Shown one piece after another: positions 41,987 through 51,808 of a DNA stretch of 64,000 nt. The DNA is taken from NCBI RefSeq assembly GCF_025465935.1, contig NZ_JANLNV010000090.1, forward strand, positions 233,223 to 297,222. Direction: 5' to 3'. A program made the translations under genes and the position numbers. Within the stretch, counting starts at the first letter, position 1. Every line of letters starts with the position of its first letter. The stretch is from Pseudomonas sp. 7P_10.2_Bac1 (GTDB lineage Bacteria > Pseudomonadota > Gammaproteobacteria > Pseudomonadales > Pseudomonadaceae). The notes below the pieces were generated by a model. It was not told the origin of the DNA and ran no database searches. It was given only the letters and a program-made list of their open reading frames with translations.

Positions 41987-44060
41987 ATCGCAACTGGAAA
42001 TACTCGCCAGCCGCGCAGGCTTGGCTGTGGACTGGGTGGATGCCAATGGCAACCCTCAACGCGTCGCACCAGCGGTGTTGCAAGCCATATTGGCGGGCCT
42101 GGGTTTACCTGCCGACAGCGCCGAGGCCATTGAGACCAGCCTGCTGAACTTGCAACTCGAGCAACAGAACAAACGCCTCCCCCCGTTACTGACTGCCGAT
42201 GTGGGCCGCAGTTTGAACCTGGCGCGCTATTTCAATCCTCATAGCCAGTGCGTGGTGTATCTGGAAACCGGTGGCACGCTGGACATTCAGCTGGATGCGG
42301 ATGCTTTTCTGCCCGGCATGATCGGGATCGGCTATCACCGAGTGAACATCGAAGACCAATATTTCACCCTGGCTGTTGCGCCGCCCCGGTGCTACAGCAT
42401 GGCCGATGCGCTGGACAGCCAGCCGCCCCGAGCCTGGGGCTTGAGTGTGCAACTGTATTCATTGAGACGAGAAGGTGATGGCGGCTTTGGCGATACCTTG
42501 GCACTTGAGCGGCTTGCCAAGGCAGCCGGTGAACGCGGTGCCGATGCGCTGGCTATCAGCCCCATACACGCGATGTTCAGTTGCGATCCCCAGCGCTATA
42601 GCCCGTATTCACCGTCCAGTCGTTTATTCCTCAACAGCCTGTATGCAGCCCCCTCCTGTGTCCTGGGTGAGGTGGCCGTGCAGCGCGCCATTGACGCCTG
42701 CGCGCTGGGTGATGAACTACGTCGGCTGGAACAGCTGCCATTGATCGACTGGCCTGCTGCAACCGTCGCCAAGCAAACGCTGCTACGCCAGTTGTATGAG
42801 GATTTTCTGCTCGGTGAGCAACCGTTGCGGGCAGACTTCAACCAGTTTCGGGACAGCGGTGGCGAGGCGCTGGAAAACCATTGCCGTTTCGAAGCCCTGC
42901 AAGCGCAGCAAATGGCCGATCAACAAAGCCTGGATTGGCGGCTCTGGCCTGAACAATGGCGCGATCCCAACAGTCCGGCACTGCTAATTTTTGCCGAAGA
43001 ACATGCCCATGACATCGGTTACTACGCCTTCTGCCAATGGCTGATTGACCGCTGTCTGGCGCGCGCTCAGCAATCAGCCCGTGACAATGGCATGCCTATC
43101 GGCCTGATTGCCGACCTGGCGGTAGGCGCCGATGGCGGCGGCAGTCAAGCCTGGTGCAGGCAGGATGAGCTGCTGGCCCACCTCACCGTCGGCGCCCCGC
43201 CCGACATGCTCAACCGCCAGGGGCAAGGATGGGGGATTTCGGCGTTTTCACCGGATGGGCTGAAACGCAGTGGTTTCAGGGCCTTTATTGAAATGTTGCG
43301 CGCCAACTTTGCTCACGCAGGTGGCCTGCGCATCGACCACGTCATGGGTCTGCAACGCCTATGGGTCATCCCGTTGGGCGCCGCGCCGACTGAAGGGGCG
43401 TACTTGTATTACCCGGTCGAAGATATGTTGCGCCTGCTCAGCCTGGAGTCTGTCCGTCATCAAGCCATCGTGCTGGGCGAAGACCTGGGCACGGTAGCGG
43501 AAGGCTTGCGCGAAAAACTCAGTGAGCGCGCCATTCTGGGCATGCGCGTATTGCAGTTTGAACAGGACTATGGCGCTCGCTTCAAGCCCATTCTCGACTG
43601 GCCCGATAACGCGCTCGCCACCACCAGCACCCATGATTTGCCAACCCTCAATGGTTGGTGGCATGAGCGTGACATCGACTGGAATGCCCGGTTGGGCATG
43701 GTCGATGCGCAAACCGAAGCCCACTGGCGGGAACGCCGCGAGCAAGAACGTAACGGCTTGCATATGGCCTTGAGTCAGGACCCACAAAACTTCCAGGAAG
43801 AATCGACCGGTGCCGATCAAGTCCTGGATGCCAGTGTGCGGTTTCTGGGGCATACCCGGGCCCCGTTGGTGTTGCTGCCCATTGAAGATGCGCTGGGGCT
43901 TGAAGAGCAGCCCAATCTGCCGGGAACGATCAGCAGCCACCCCAACTGGCGGAGGCGCCTGCCGATTGACAGCGACACGGTACTCGACTCTGCCGGGGCC
44001 GCCCGGCGCCTGGAACTACTGGCCTGTGCACGTCTCCAGGCCCAGGAACGTGACCGATGA
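41979..44060 (+). CDS. malQ: 4-alpha-glucanotransferase MalQ
   Basis: A GH77 enzyme of 693 residues with the N-terminal helical and beta subdomains seen in proteobacterial MalQ. Catalytic residues visible: D453 (GLRIDHVMGL), E501 (LGEDLG) and D553 (STHDLPTLNG). It disproportionates maltooligosaccharides to make long linear glucan for TreY or debranching. It overlaps both neighbours (8 bp with treZ, 4 bp with treY), which shows a single transcription-translation unit. Confidence 0.94.
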   Translation: MGESQLEILASRAGLAVDWVDANGNPQRVAPAVLQAILAGLGLPADSAEAIETSLLNLQLEQQNKRLPPLLTADVGRSLNLARYFNPHSQCVVYLETGGTLDIQLDADAFLPGMIGIGYHRVNIEDQYFTLAVAPPRCYSMADALDSQPPRAWGLSVQLYSLRREGDGGFGDTLALERLAKAAGERGADALAISPIHAMFSCDPQRYSPYSPSSRLFLNSLYAAPSCVLGEVAVQRAIDACALGDELRRLEQLPLIDWPAATVAKQTLLRQLYEDFLLGEQPLRADFNQFRDSGGEALENHCRFEALQAQQMADQQSLDWRLWPEQWRDPNSPALLIFAEEHAHDIGYYAFCQWLIDRCLARAQQSARDNGMPIGLIADLAVGADGGGSQAWCRQDELLAHLTVGAPPDMLNRQGQGWGISAFSPDGLKRSGFRAFIEMLRANFAHAGGLRIDHVMGLQRLWVIPLGAAPTEGAYLYYPVEDMLRLLSLESVRHQAIVLGEDLGTVAEGLREKLSERAILGMRVLQFEQDYGARFKPILDWPDNALATTSTHDLPTLNGWWHERDIDWNARLGMVDAQTEAHWRERREQERNGLHMALSQDPQNFQEESTGADQVLDASVRFLGHTRAPLVLLPIEDALGLEEQPNLPGTISSHPNWRRRLPIDSDTVLDSAGAARRLELLACARLQAQERDR

Positions 44061-46837
44061 GCGCTGTTACTGCACCCGTGATGCGGGCAACGATGCGCCT
44101 GCAATTTCATGCCGGATTCACCCTGGAAGATGCACGCCTGCAAGTGCCCTACCTGGCCCGGCTGGGCATCAGCCATCTGTACGCTTCACCGCTGCTTACC
44201 GCCCGTGCAGGCTCCATGCATGGCTACGATGTGGTTGATCCGACCCAGGTCAGCCCAGCCCTCGGCGGCGAAGACGCACTGCGCCGACTGGTCGAGGCCT
44301 TGCGCGCGCATGGCATGGGGCTGATCCTGGACATCGTGTCCAACCATATGGCCGTCGGGGGCAACGACAACCCTTGGTGGCTGGATCTGCTGACCTGGGG
44401 TCGTGCCAGCCCCTATGCCGGTTTTTTTGACGTTCACTGGCACTCGGGCGATCCACTGCTCGAAGGTGTACTGCTACTGCCGTACCTGAGTGGCGGGTAC
44501 GGCGTCTGCCTGCAAAAAGGAGAGATCCGCCTGCGCTTCAACGCCGAAGAGGGCAGCTTTCGCGCGGAGCATGGCAATCATCATTTCCCCATTTGCCCCC
44601 TCGACTACCCTGCCCTGCTCAGCACCGGCACGGAGCCCTTGCAACAACTGGCCAATGACTTTGCTGCCCTTCACACCTCAGGCAGCCCACGTGAGCAAGC
44701 CCAGCCGCTGCACCGGGCACTGAGCGAGTTGAGCCGTTCACCGACGATTACCGAAGCGATTGAGGTGTCGTTGGCGCGCTACGATGCTCGCCATGTCGAA
44801 GGCTTTGCACGCCTGCATCAGCTCCTGGAACGACAGTCTTATCGACTGGCCAGTTGGCGCACGGCCGCTGACGACATCAATTGGCGGCGCTTTTTTGATG
44901 TCAACGAACTGGCCGGCTTACGGGTAGAACGCCCACAGGTCTTTGAGGCCACCCACGGCAAAGTATTCGAATTGATCAGCCAAGGTCTTGTCGACGGCTT
45001 ACGCATCGACCATATCGACGGCCTGGCTAATCCGGCCGGCTATTGCCGTACCTTGCGTCGCCGTATCGATAGCCTGCAACCAGACCGGCATATACCGATC
45101 TATGTCGAAAAAATACTCGGCGCAAACGAGCAACTGCCCGAAGACTGGGGCGTGGATGGCACCACGGGCTATGAGTTCATGGATCAGGTGTCACTGCTCC
45201 AGCACCATCGCGAAGGTGAACACACACTGGAACGCTTGTGGGCTGAACACAGCCAGCGGCCCGCCGATTTCAAATCAGAAGCCTTGCTGGCGCGCCAACA
45301 GATTTTACAGGGCTCCTTGGCAGGCGATTTCGAAAGCGTGGCCCAGGCGCTGCTCAACGTTGCCCGTAATGACATCATGACCCGCGACCTGACCCTCGGG
45401 GCCATACGCCGCGCCTTGCAAGCGCTGGTGATGCACTTTCCGGTGTATCGCACCTATATCAGCGCCACCGGGCGCAGCAACGCAGATGAACGTGTGTTCC
45501 AGCAAGCCCTGGCTGGCGCGCGCACGGCATTGAACGAAGCAGACTGGCCTGTGCTGGACAACCTGGAACAATGGCTGGGCGGAGCCCCCTGGGGCGACTT
45601 GCCGGTAGGACGTTCGCGCAAAATGCTCAAGCATGCCTGCATCCGCTTTCAGCAACTCACCTCGCCCACCGCTGCCAAAGCCGTTGAAGACACCGCCTTC
45701 TATCGCTATGCCCGTTTACTGTCGCGTAACGATGTGGGTTTTAGTGCCGAGCGTTTCGACGCCCCTGTTGAAGCGTTTCACCAGGCTTGCCAGACACGCT
45801 TGGAGCGTTTCCCTGACAACCTGCTGGCCACCGCGACCCACGACCACAAACGAGGCGAAGACAGTCGCGCGCGTCTGGCCGTGCTCAGTGAACGCAGCGC
45901 CTGGTACGCCCGCTGTGTTGCTGATTGGCAGCCACTGGCCCAGGCCCTGCGGGCAGGCCGGACGGGCCCTACGATCGGCGATGAATTGATCGCCTATCAA
46001 ATCATCCTCGGTGCCTGGCCACTGGACTTACAGCCCAATGGCCCGGCCGGTTTGCAACGCTTCAACGACAGGATCTGGCAGTGGCAGCTCAAGGCCTTGC
46101 GCGAAAGCAAGTTGCAAAGCCAATGGGCAGCGCCCAATGAATCTTACGAAAACGATGTCCGGTTTTTTCTGGAACAACTGTTCCTGCACCCCGCAGGGCT
46201 GGCATTGCGAAGTGCCCTTTATGAGGCCTGCGAAGAAATCGCCAGTGCCGGAGCTGCCAACGGGCTTGCTCAGACCTTGCTGAAACTGACCTCACCCGGC
46301 GTGCCCGATATTTACCAGGGCACTGAACTCTGGGATTTCAGCCTCGTCGACCCCGACAACCGGCGGGCGGTGGATTTTACCTTGCGCCAACAACTGCTCC
46401 AGAGCACCGCAAACCCTACCCTGCTCGCGCAAAAGTGGCGCGACGGTGCCTGCAAACAGGCGCTGATTGCTCACACCCTGAGGATTCGAGCCGACCATCC
46501 GCAACTGTTTGGCCGGGGCCGTTATATCCCGCTCACCGTGAGCGGCAAAAAGGCACAGCACGTAGTCGCCTTTGCCCGCCAGTGGAATGATCAACTGGCG
46601 CTTATCGTCGTTGCACGGGCGAGTGCAAATTCTATTCAAAAGAATGCACCTTTATTCAATAAAACATCCATTTGGGAAGATACAAATATCGAATTACCGT
46701 TTGACGGATTAACGCTCACTTTTAAGGGACTTTTTGAAACACCCGTAGTCATTACTAATAGGCGACTACGGGTCAGCGACGTTCTGGATACTTTCCCCGT
46801 CAACCTTCTGGTCAATACATCAGCCAAGGAGCTTTGA
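44057..46837 (+). CDS. treY: Malto-oligosyltrehalose synthase TreY
   Basis: A GH13 enzyme of 926 residues. The N-terminal barrel motif NHMAVGGNDNPWW is near 95-110; the nucleophile is D318 (GLRIDHIDGLANP); the acid/base E351 (IYVEKILGANEQLPEDWGVDGTTGYEF); the late signature TATHDHKRGEDSRAR is present. It converts the reducing-end maltose of a linear glucan to a trehalose unit. The last ~50 codons (from about 46620) are distinctly A+T-rich compared with the rest of the gene, possibly a recent exchange or relaxed C-terminus. It overlaps malQ by 4 bp and ends one base before the DUF2934 gene. Confidence 0.95.
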   Translation: MSAVTAPVMRATMRLQFHAGFTLEDARLQVPYLARLGISHLYASPLLTARAGSMHGYDVVDPTQVSPALGGEDALRRLVEALRAHGMGLILDIVSNHMAVGGNDNPWWLDLLTWGRASPYAGFFDVHWHSGDPLLEGVLLLPYLSGGYGVCLQKGEIRLRFNAEEGSFRAEHGNHHFPICPLDYPALLSTGTEPLQQLANDFAALHTSGSPREQAQPLHRALSELSRSPTITEAIEVSLARYDARHVEGFARLHQLLERQSYRLASWRTAADDINWRRFFDVNELAGLRVERPQVFEATHGKVFELISQGLVDGLRIDHIDGLANPAGYCRTLRRRIDSLQPDRHIPIYVEKILGANEQLPEDWGVDGTTGYEFMDQVSLLQHHREGEHTLERLWAEHSQRPADFKSEALLARQQILQGSLAGDFESVAQALLNVARNDIMTRDLTLGAIRRALQALVMHFPVYRTYISATGRSNADERVFQQALAGARTALNEADWPVLDNLEQWLGGAPWGDLPVGRSRKMLKHACIRFQQLTSPTAAKAVEDTAFYRYARLLSRNDVGFSAERFDAPVEAFHQACQTRLERFPDNLLATATHDHKRGEDSRARLAVLSERSAWYARCVADWQPLAQALRAGRTGPTIGDELIAYQIILGAWPLDLQPNGPAGLQRFNDRIWQWQLKALRESKLQSQWAAPNESYENDVRFFLEQLFLHPAGLALRSALYEACEEIASAGAANGLAQTLLKLTSPGVPDIYQGTELWDFSLVDPDNRRAVDFTLRQQLLQSTANPTLLAQKWRDGACKQALIAHTLRIRADHPQLFGRGRYIPLTVSGKKAQHVVAFARQWNDQLALIVVARASANSIQKNAPLFNKTSIWEDTNIELPFDGLTLTFKGLFETPVVITNRRLRVSDVLDTFPVNLLVNTSAKEL

Positions 46838-46838
46838 G

Positions 46839-47078
46839 ATGAGTCATAACGAAAAGCGCATTCGTGAATTTGCTTACCAAATCTGGGAATCCGAAGGACG
46901 TCCACAAGGGCAGGAAGCAAGGCATTGGGAAATGGCTCATAAACTGGCAGAGGCCGAAGCCTTGGCCGGTAAGCCTGCTCCCTTGGCCAAGGCGCGGGCC
47001 AAGCCGAGCAAACCGCCTGCCGCCAAGGAGCCCACGGCCAAGAAACCCAGGGCAACGCGCAAGCCCACGACGCCTTGA
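46839..47078 (+). CDS. DUF2934 family protein
   Basis: A protein of 79 residues. The N-terminal DUF2934 unit (RIREFAYQIWESEGRPQGQEARHWEMAHKLAE) is a short helical motif often attached to glycogen/trehalose loci in pseudomonads; the C-terminus is a Lys/Pro/Ala-rich tail (KPPAAKEPTAKKPRATRKP), basic and probably disordered. It begins one base after the treY stop, so it belongs to the operon. The function is unknown; a glucan- or nucleic-acid-associated role is speculation. Confidence 0.88.
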   Translation: MSHNEKRIREFAYQIWESEGRPQGQEARHWEMAHKLAEAEALAGKPAPLAKARAKPSKPPAAKEPTAKKPRATRKPTTP

Positions 47079-47277
47079 CCTAGGCAGACACACGCGCCAG
47101 ACACTGCTTATTTAAATCAATACCGCTTTAAAACAGGACAGTGATGCCTGAGGGAAACGTGCGCCCTGAAAAACGCCTCTTTAACCTCACTCATTAACAC
47201 CTGATACAGGCTTTTAATGCCTGCCAATAACTTCTGATTTGATTGCACAGTGTTCGACTTATTACCCAGGAGCAACC
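47079..47277. other. Spacer before glgX
   Basis: About 200 bp without a supported gene. TTGATT at about 47240 could be a -35 for a separate glgX promoter, but no clear -10 was found. Confidence 0.4.
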
Positions 47278-49440
47278 ATGAACCAGCGCAAGTCGGCCCC
47301 ATCTGAAACACCGGACGTTGAACCCTCGCGCATTCGTGAAGGGCTGCCCTTTCCGCTTGGCGCGACATGGGACGGGCTTGGCGTTAACTTTGCGTTGTTT
47401 TCAGCCAATGCCACAAAAGTGGAATTGTGTCTGTTCGACTCCACTGGCGAAACCGAACTGGAACGCATCGAGCTGCCTGAATACACCGATGAGACTTATC
47501 ACGGCTATTTACCCGATGCTCATCCGGGGCAAGTCTATGGTTATCGCGTGTACGGCCCCTACGACCCGGAAAACGGCCATCGTTTCAACCACAACAAACT
47601 GTTGATCGACCCCTATGCCAAGCAATTGGTCGGTGAGTTGAAATGGTCCGAGGCTTTGTTTGGCTACACGATCGGGCATCCCGACGCTGACCTGAGCTTC
47701 GATGAACGTGACAGCGCGCCGTTTGTTCCCAAGTGCAAGGTCATCGACCCCGCACACACCTGGGGCCACGACCACCCACTGGTCGTACCTTGGGAGCGCA
47801 CGATTTTTTATGAAACCCATGTACGCGGCATCAGCATGCGGCATCCCGCGGTGCCTGAAAATGTCCGTGGCACGTTTGCCGGCCTGATGAACGATGAAGT
47901 CATCGAGCACATTCGCAAACTGGGCGTGACCAGTGTCGAACTACTGCCCGTACATGCCTTTGTGAACGATCAGCACTTGCTGCAAAAAGGCATGACCAAC
48001 TATTGGGGCTACAACAGCATTGCTTTTTTTGCCCCGGACCCGCGCTACCTGGCCAGCGGCAAAATTGCCGAATTCAAGGAAATGGTCGCGCATCTGCACG
48101 AGGCCGGGCTGGAGGTGATTCTCGACGTGGTTTACAACCACACCGCCGAAGGCAATGAGCAAGGCCCCACCCTGTCGATGCGCGGAATCGACAACGCGTC
48201 CTACTACCGCCTGATGCCCGATGACAATCGCTATTACATCAATGATTCCGGCACCGGTAACACATTGGATTTAAGCCATCCGTGCGTCTTGCAGATGGTC
48301 ACGGACTCGTTGCGCTACTGGGCGCTGGAAATGCACGTCGATGGCTTCCGCTTTGACCTGGCCACCATTCTTGGGCGTTACCACGATGGCTTCGATGAAC
48401 GTCATAGCTTCCTGGTGGCCTGCCGACAAGACCCATTGCTACGCCAGGTAAAAATGATTGCCGAACCCTGGGACTGCGGCCCCGGCGGTTATCAGGTGGG
48501 GGGCTTTCCACCCGGCTGGGCGGAATGGAACGACCGTTTTCGCGATACCGTGCGCGCGTTCTGGAAAGGCGACGAGGGCCAGTTGGCCGACTTTGCTGCG
48601 CGCATGACCGCCTCGGGTGATCTGTTCAACCAGCGGGGTCGACGTCCTTACACCTCAGTCAATTTTATTACCGCCCATGATGGCTTCACGTTGCATGACC
48701 TGGTGTCGTACAACGACAAACACAACGAAGCCAACGACGAAAATAATCAGGACGGCAGCAACAACAACCTGTCCTGGAACCACGGGGTCGAAGGCCCCAC
48801 AGAAGACGTAGAAATCAATCGTTTGCGCCTGCGCCAGATGCGCAACTTTTTCGCCACCCTCCTGCTCGCGCAAGGCACCCCGATGATCGTCGCCGGTGAC
48901 GAGTTTGCCCGCACGCAACATGGCAATAACAACGCGTATTGCCAAGACAGCGACATTGGCTGGGTCAATTGGGAACTGGACGACGATGGAAAATCACTGC
49001 TCAAGTTCGTCAAGCGCCTGATCAAATTGCGCCTGAGCTACCCCATCCTGCGGCGCGGATTGTTCCTGGTGGGTCATTTCAATGAAGAGTTAGGCGTCAA
49101 GGATGTCACCTGGCTTGCTCCCGAAGGCACAGAGATGACCATCGAACAATGGGAGGATGCCAATGGCCGCAGCCTCGGCATATTGCTCGACGGTCGTGCG
49201 CAAGTGTCTGGAGTGCAGCGGGCCGGGGCTGATGCCACGCTCCTGATCACCTTCAACGCCCATCACGACAGCGTGGACTTTACCCTGCCGCAAGTCCCGG
49301 AAGGTACGGGCTGGATCGTCAAGTTCGACACCTTCGACCCGGACAGCAAAAGCCGTGAGCCGCTCGCCTTCAATAGTGTTTATGCCCTCAACGGCCGCTC
49401 AATGGCGTTGTTCGAGTTGGTCAAGGATCAAGAGGCCTGA
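47278..49440 (+). CDS. glgX: Glycogen debranching enzyme GlgX
   Basis: A GH13 enzyme of 720 residues. A CBM48 N-terminus (PFPLGATWDGLGVNFALFSANA) precedes the barrel motifs DVVYNHTAEGNE, D360 (GFRFDLA), E396 (MIAEPWDCGPGGYQVGGFP) and D468 (ITAHDGFTLHDLVSYNDKHN). It cleaves the alpha-1,6 branches of limit glucan. The ATG at 47278 follows AGGAG by six bases, so the upstream frame was not used. It is three bases upstream of the acyl-CoA-dehydrogenase-like gene, so the unusual cassette after it is probably co-transcribed. Confidence 0.96.
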   Translation: MNQRKSAPSETPDVEPSRIREGLPFPLGATWDGLGVNFALFSANATKVELCLFDSTGETELERIELPEYTDETYHGYLPDAHPGQVYGYRVYGPYDPENGHRFNHNKLLIDPYAKQLVGELKWSEALFGYTIGHPDADLSFDERDSAPFVPKCKVIDPAHTWGHDHPLVVPWERTIFYETHVRGISMRHPAVPENVRGTFAGLMNDEVIEHIRKLGVTSVELLPVHAFVNDQHLLQKGMTNYWGYNSIAFFAPDPRYLASGKIAEFKEMVAHLHEAGLEVILDVVYNHTAEGNEQGPTLSMRGIDNASYYRLMPDDNRYYINDSGTGNTLDLSHPCVLQMVTDSLRYWALEMHVDGFRFDLATILGRYHDGFDERHSFLVACRQDPLLRQVKMIAEPWDCGPGGYQVGGFPPGWAEWNDRFRDTVRAFWKGDEGQLADFAARMTASGDLFNQRGRRPYTSVNFITAHDGFTLHDLVSYNDKHNEANDENNQDGSNNNLSWNHGVEGPTEDVEINRLRLRQMRNFFATLLLAQGTPMIVAGDEFARTQHGNNNAYCQDSDIGWVNWELDDDGKSLLKFVKRLIKLRLSYPILRRGLFLVGHFNEELGVKDVTWLAPEGTEMTIEQWEDANGRSLGILLDGRAQVSGVQRAGADATLLITFNAHHDSVDFTLPQVPEGTGWIVKFDTFDPDSKSREPLAFNSVYALNGRSMALFELVKDQEA

Positions 49441-49442
49441 AG

Positions 49443-50444
49443 ATGGATCTGCAACGGTTTTTTGAAAACGCCGCACCGCCCCTGCACACCGCACAAGACC
49501 TGGGCGCGTGCCTGCAAAAAATGGTCGACAACGGGCTGGATCAATTGCCGATGCCTGGCCGCGGGCACACGCTTGAGCGCTGGCAACACCTGGCCTATGT
49601 CGCGGGGCAAAACCTGGGGCTGTGCAAGCTCTATGAAGGCCATACCGATGCCTTGGCCACACTCAATGAATTGAGCGCTGCCCCTGCGCCGCAAGGCAGT
49701 ACGTGGGGGTTGTGGGCAGCGGAACCGCCCAATGCACGTGTCCAAGTGCACCAAGAGGACGGGCAGACGCTGCTCAATGGTCGCAAGGCGTGGTGTTCAG
49801 GCGCAGCCGTGGTCAGCCATGGGTTGATCACCGCCTGGAATGAACAAGGCAAGGTGCAATTGGTGGCCGTCGACTTGCAGCAACCGGGCATCCGTGTCGA
49901 AAACAGCGGCTGGGAAGCCGTGGGGATGAGCGCGACAGCCAGCGTCGACATCACCTTTGAGCACGCCAGGGCCACGTGTATCGGTCAGCCCGGTGATTAT
50001 TTGCAACGTCCTGGTTTCTGGCAGGGTGCAATCGGTATTGCCGCGTGCTGGTACGGCGCCGCCAACCGGCTGGGCGAGTATCTCCAGCAGCATTGTCAGC
50101 AACGGGCTGAACCTCATGCGTTGGCCCATTTGGGTGCCATTGACGCGGCTTTATTCAGTGCCCGCTGCATCCTTGCCGAAGCTGCTCGACGCGTAGACTC
50201 AGCTCCAACAGCCGATGTTCAACGGTTGGCTCGTCAGGCGCGGGCTCACATTGAAATCTGTGCCGAGCAGGTCATTGGCCATGTCGGCCATGCACTGGGC
50301 GCGGGGCCGTATTGCAAAAACCCGCATTTTGCCCGGTTAAATGCTGATTTACCGGTGTATCTGCGCCAAAGCCATGCCGAACGTGACCTCGAGGCGCTTG
50401 GCGCGTTAGTGGCTGCGCAGGTCCAAACGGCAGAATCACCATGA
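49443..50444 (+). CDS. Acyl-CoA dehydrogenase-like flavoprotein
   Basis: A protein of 333 residues, shorter than typical ACADs (about 380). An N-terminal helical domain is followed by the beta domain with a WCSGAAVVSHGLI-like FAD-binding segment (about 115-127) and the C-terminal four-helix domain (GIAACWYGAANRLGEYL ... ADVQRLARQARAHIEICAEQV). An obvious catalytic glutamate was not identifiable by eye, and the fold call is from overall pattern. It starts two bases after the glgX stop and overlaps the PIG-L gene by 4 bp. First gene of the uncharacterised cassette; a role in acyl-chain or amine oxidation is possible. Confidence 0.8.
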   Translation: MDLQRFFENAAPPLHTAQDLGACLQKMVDNGLDQLPMPGRGHTLERWQHLAYVAGQNLGLCKLYEGHTDALATLNELSAAPAPQGSTWGLWAAEPPNARVQVHQEDGQTLLNGRKAWCSGAAVVSHGLITAWNEQGKVQLVAVDLQQPGIRVENSGWEAVGMSATASVDITFEHARATCIGQPGDYLQRPGFWQGAIGIAACWYGAANRLGEYLQQHCQQRAEPHALAHLGAIDAALFSARCILAEAARRVDSAPTADVQRLARQARAHIEICAEQVIGHVGHALGAGPYCKNPHFARLNADLPVYLRQSHAERDLEALGALVAAQVQTAESP

Positions 50445-51205
50445 AGCCCAACTTGATTGTCGGCGCAGGGACCGCACTGCAACACTGGCAAGACGCTCAA
50501 TGCCTGGCACACATGCCGCAAACGACCTTGACGCAGTTGGTGCCCGAGGGCGCACGCGCAGTGGTGATTGCCCCTCACCCGGATGATGAAGTCCTGGGCT
50601 TTGCCGGTTTGCTCCAGCAACTCAACGCAGCCCGTTACCCGCTGCTGCTGATTTCAATCACCGATGGCACCGCCAGCCATCCGGGCTCAACCTTCTGGCC
50701 TGTCGAGCAACTGGCGGAACAACGCGCCCAGGAATCAAAAGAAGCACTTCGCCGTCTGGGCATCGCTCGTGAGCACATGAGCTGGCTTCGCGCTGGGTTT
50801 GAAGACAGCCACGTTGCTGATCGCGAACATGCCGTGGCCGCCTTCGTCGAACGCCACTTACAGCCGGGCGATGTCGTGTTTGCCACCTGGCGCGAAGACG
50901 GCCACAGCGATCACGACGCAGTAGGCCGTGCAGTCGGCCATGCCGCTATCGCCGCAGGCGCCACACTCTATGAAGTGCCCATCTGGACGTGGCACTGGGC
51001 GCACGATCAAGACCCCCGCGTGCCTTGGCACAGGGCGCGCAAACTGAACCTGAGCCCCGACGCAGTGGCACGCAAGCGTCACGCCGCGCAGGCCTTCACC
51101 AGCCAGTTGCAAGCCGACCCAAGCACCGGTCAAGGGCCGGTTCTGTCCCCCTTGGTACTGGAGCGCTTGCTTCAACCCTTTGAAGTGTTTCTTGTGCCGG
51201 AGTAA
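50441..51205 (+). CDS. PIG-L/LmbE-family deacetylase
   Basis: A protein of 254 residues. The zinc-site motif PHPDDE is at 45-50 (VVIAPHPDDEVLGF), and a second metal/catalytic motif HSDHD is at 155-159 (REDGHSDHDAVG). Family members remove N-acetyl groups from GlcNAc-type or GlcNAc-lipid substrates (mycothiol, bacillithiol, GPI and antibiotic pathways). It begins with ATGA overlap on the preceding gene. With a methyltransferase and a glycosyltransferase next to it, it may deacetylate an amino-sugar intermediate. The substrate is unknown. Confidence 0.9.
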   Translation: MKPNLIVGAGTALQHWQDAQCLAHMPQTTLTQLVPEGARAVVIAPHPDDEVLGFAGLLQQLNAARYPLLLISITDGTASHPGSTFWPVEQLAEQRAQESKEALRRLGIAREHMSWLRAGFEDSHVADREHAVAAFVERHLQPGDVVFATWREDGHSDHDAVGRAVGHAAIAAGATLYEVPIWTWHWAHDQDPRVPWHRARKLNLSPDAVARKRHAAQAFTSQLQADPSTGQGPVLSPLVLERLLQPFEVFLVPE

Positions 51206-51208
51206 ACA

Positions 51209-51808
51209 ATGAGCGTTCCCACCACTTTTTTTGACCAGCTGTACCAAGACAGTCCAGACCCTTGGGCCTTTCGCGAGCGCTGGTACGAACAGCGCAAGCG
51301 CGCCCTGACACTGGCCTGTTTGCCGCGCCAGCAGTATCGATCGACCTATGAATTGGGTTGTGCCAATGGCGAGTTGAGCGCTGGCCTGGCCCTGCGCACC
51401 GAACAACTGCTGTGCTGCGACGCATCGGCCAAGGCCGTTGAACTTGCTCGCCAACGGTTGCGTGCCTGCCAGAACACCCATGTGCAACAAAGCCGCTCCC
51501 CGGCAGATTGGCCGATGGGCAGCTTTGACCTGATTGTGCTTAGCGAAATGGGTTATTACCTGGACGCTGCCGACTTGCGCGAGCTGATTGCGCGGACCCT
51601 GAACAGCCTGGCCCCGGATGGCCATTTTTTGGCCTGCCATTGGCGCCCGGCCATTGAAGGGTGCGCACTGACCGGCGATCAGGTCCACAACATGTTGGAT
51701 GAGCTGCTTGGGCTTGAGCGACTCGCCCATCACAGTGAGGATGATTTTGTACTTGACGTCTGGGGCCGTGACCCCGGCTCAGTGGCCAGCCAGGAGGGCC
51801 TGCGATGA
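51209..51808 (+). CDS. NodS-like class I SAM methyltransferase
   Basis: A protein of 199 residues. The N-terminal signature DPWAFRERWYEQRKRALTLACLP at 17-39 matches the NodS-type small methyltransferases; motif I is ELGCANGELS (48-57) with the acidic residue D71 after LLCC; later FDLIVLSEMGYYLD and PDGHFLACHWRP. NodS N-methylates the deacetylated glucosamine of Nod factors, which makes the pairing with the PIG-L deacetylase just upstream suggestive of an N-methylated amino sugar. It starts four bases after the PIG-L stop codon and overlaps the glycosyltransferase gene by 4 bp. The substrate is inferred, not shown. Confidence 0.87.
   Translation: MSVPTTFFDQLYQDSPDPWAFRERWYEQRKRALTLACLPRQQYRSTYELGCANGELSAGLALRTEQLLCCDASAKAVELARQRLRACQNTHVQQSRSPADWPMGSFDLIVLSEMGYYLDAADLRELIARTLNSLAPDGHFLACHWRPAIEGCALTGDQVHNMLDELLGLERLAHHSEDDFVLDVWGRDPGSVASQEGLR

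Noticed and set aside
40202..49440. Reading treZ, treY and glgX as generic alpha-amylases
   Set aside because: Each carries the distinctive catalytic and flanking motifs of its own subfamily and the order matches the trehalose/glucan operon.
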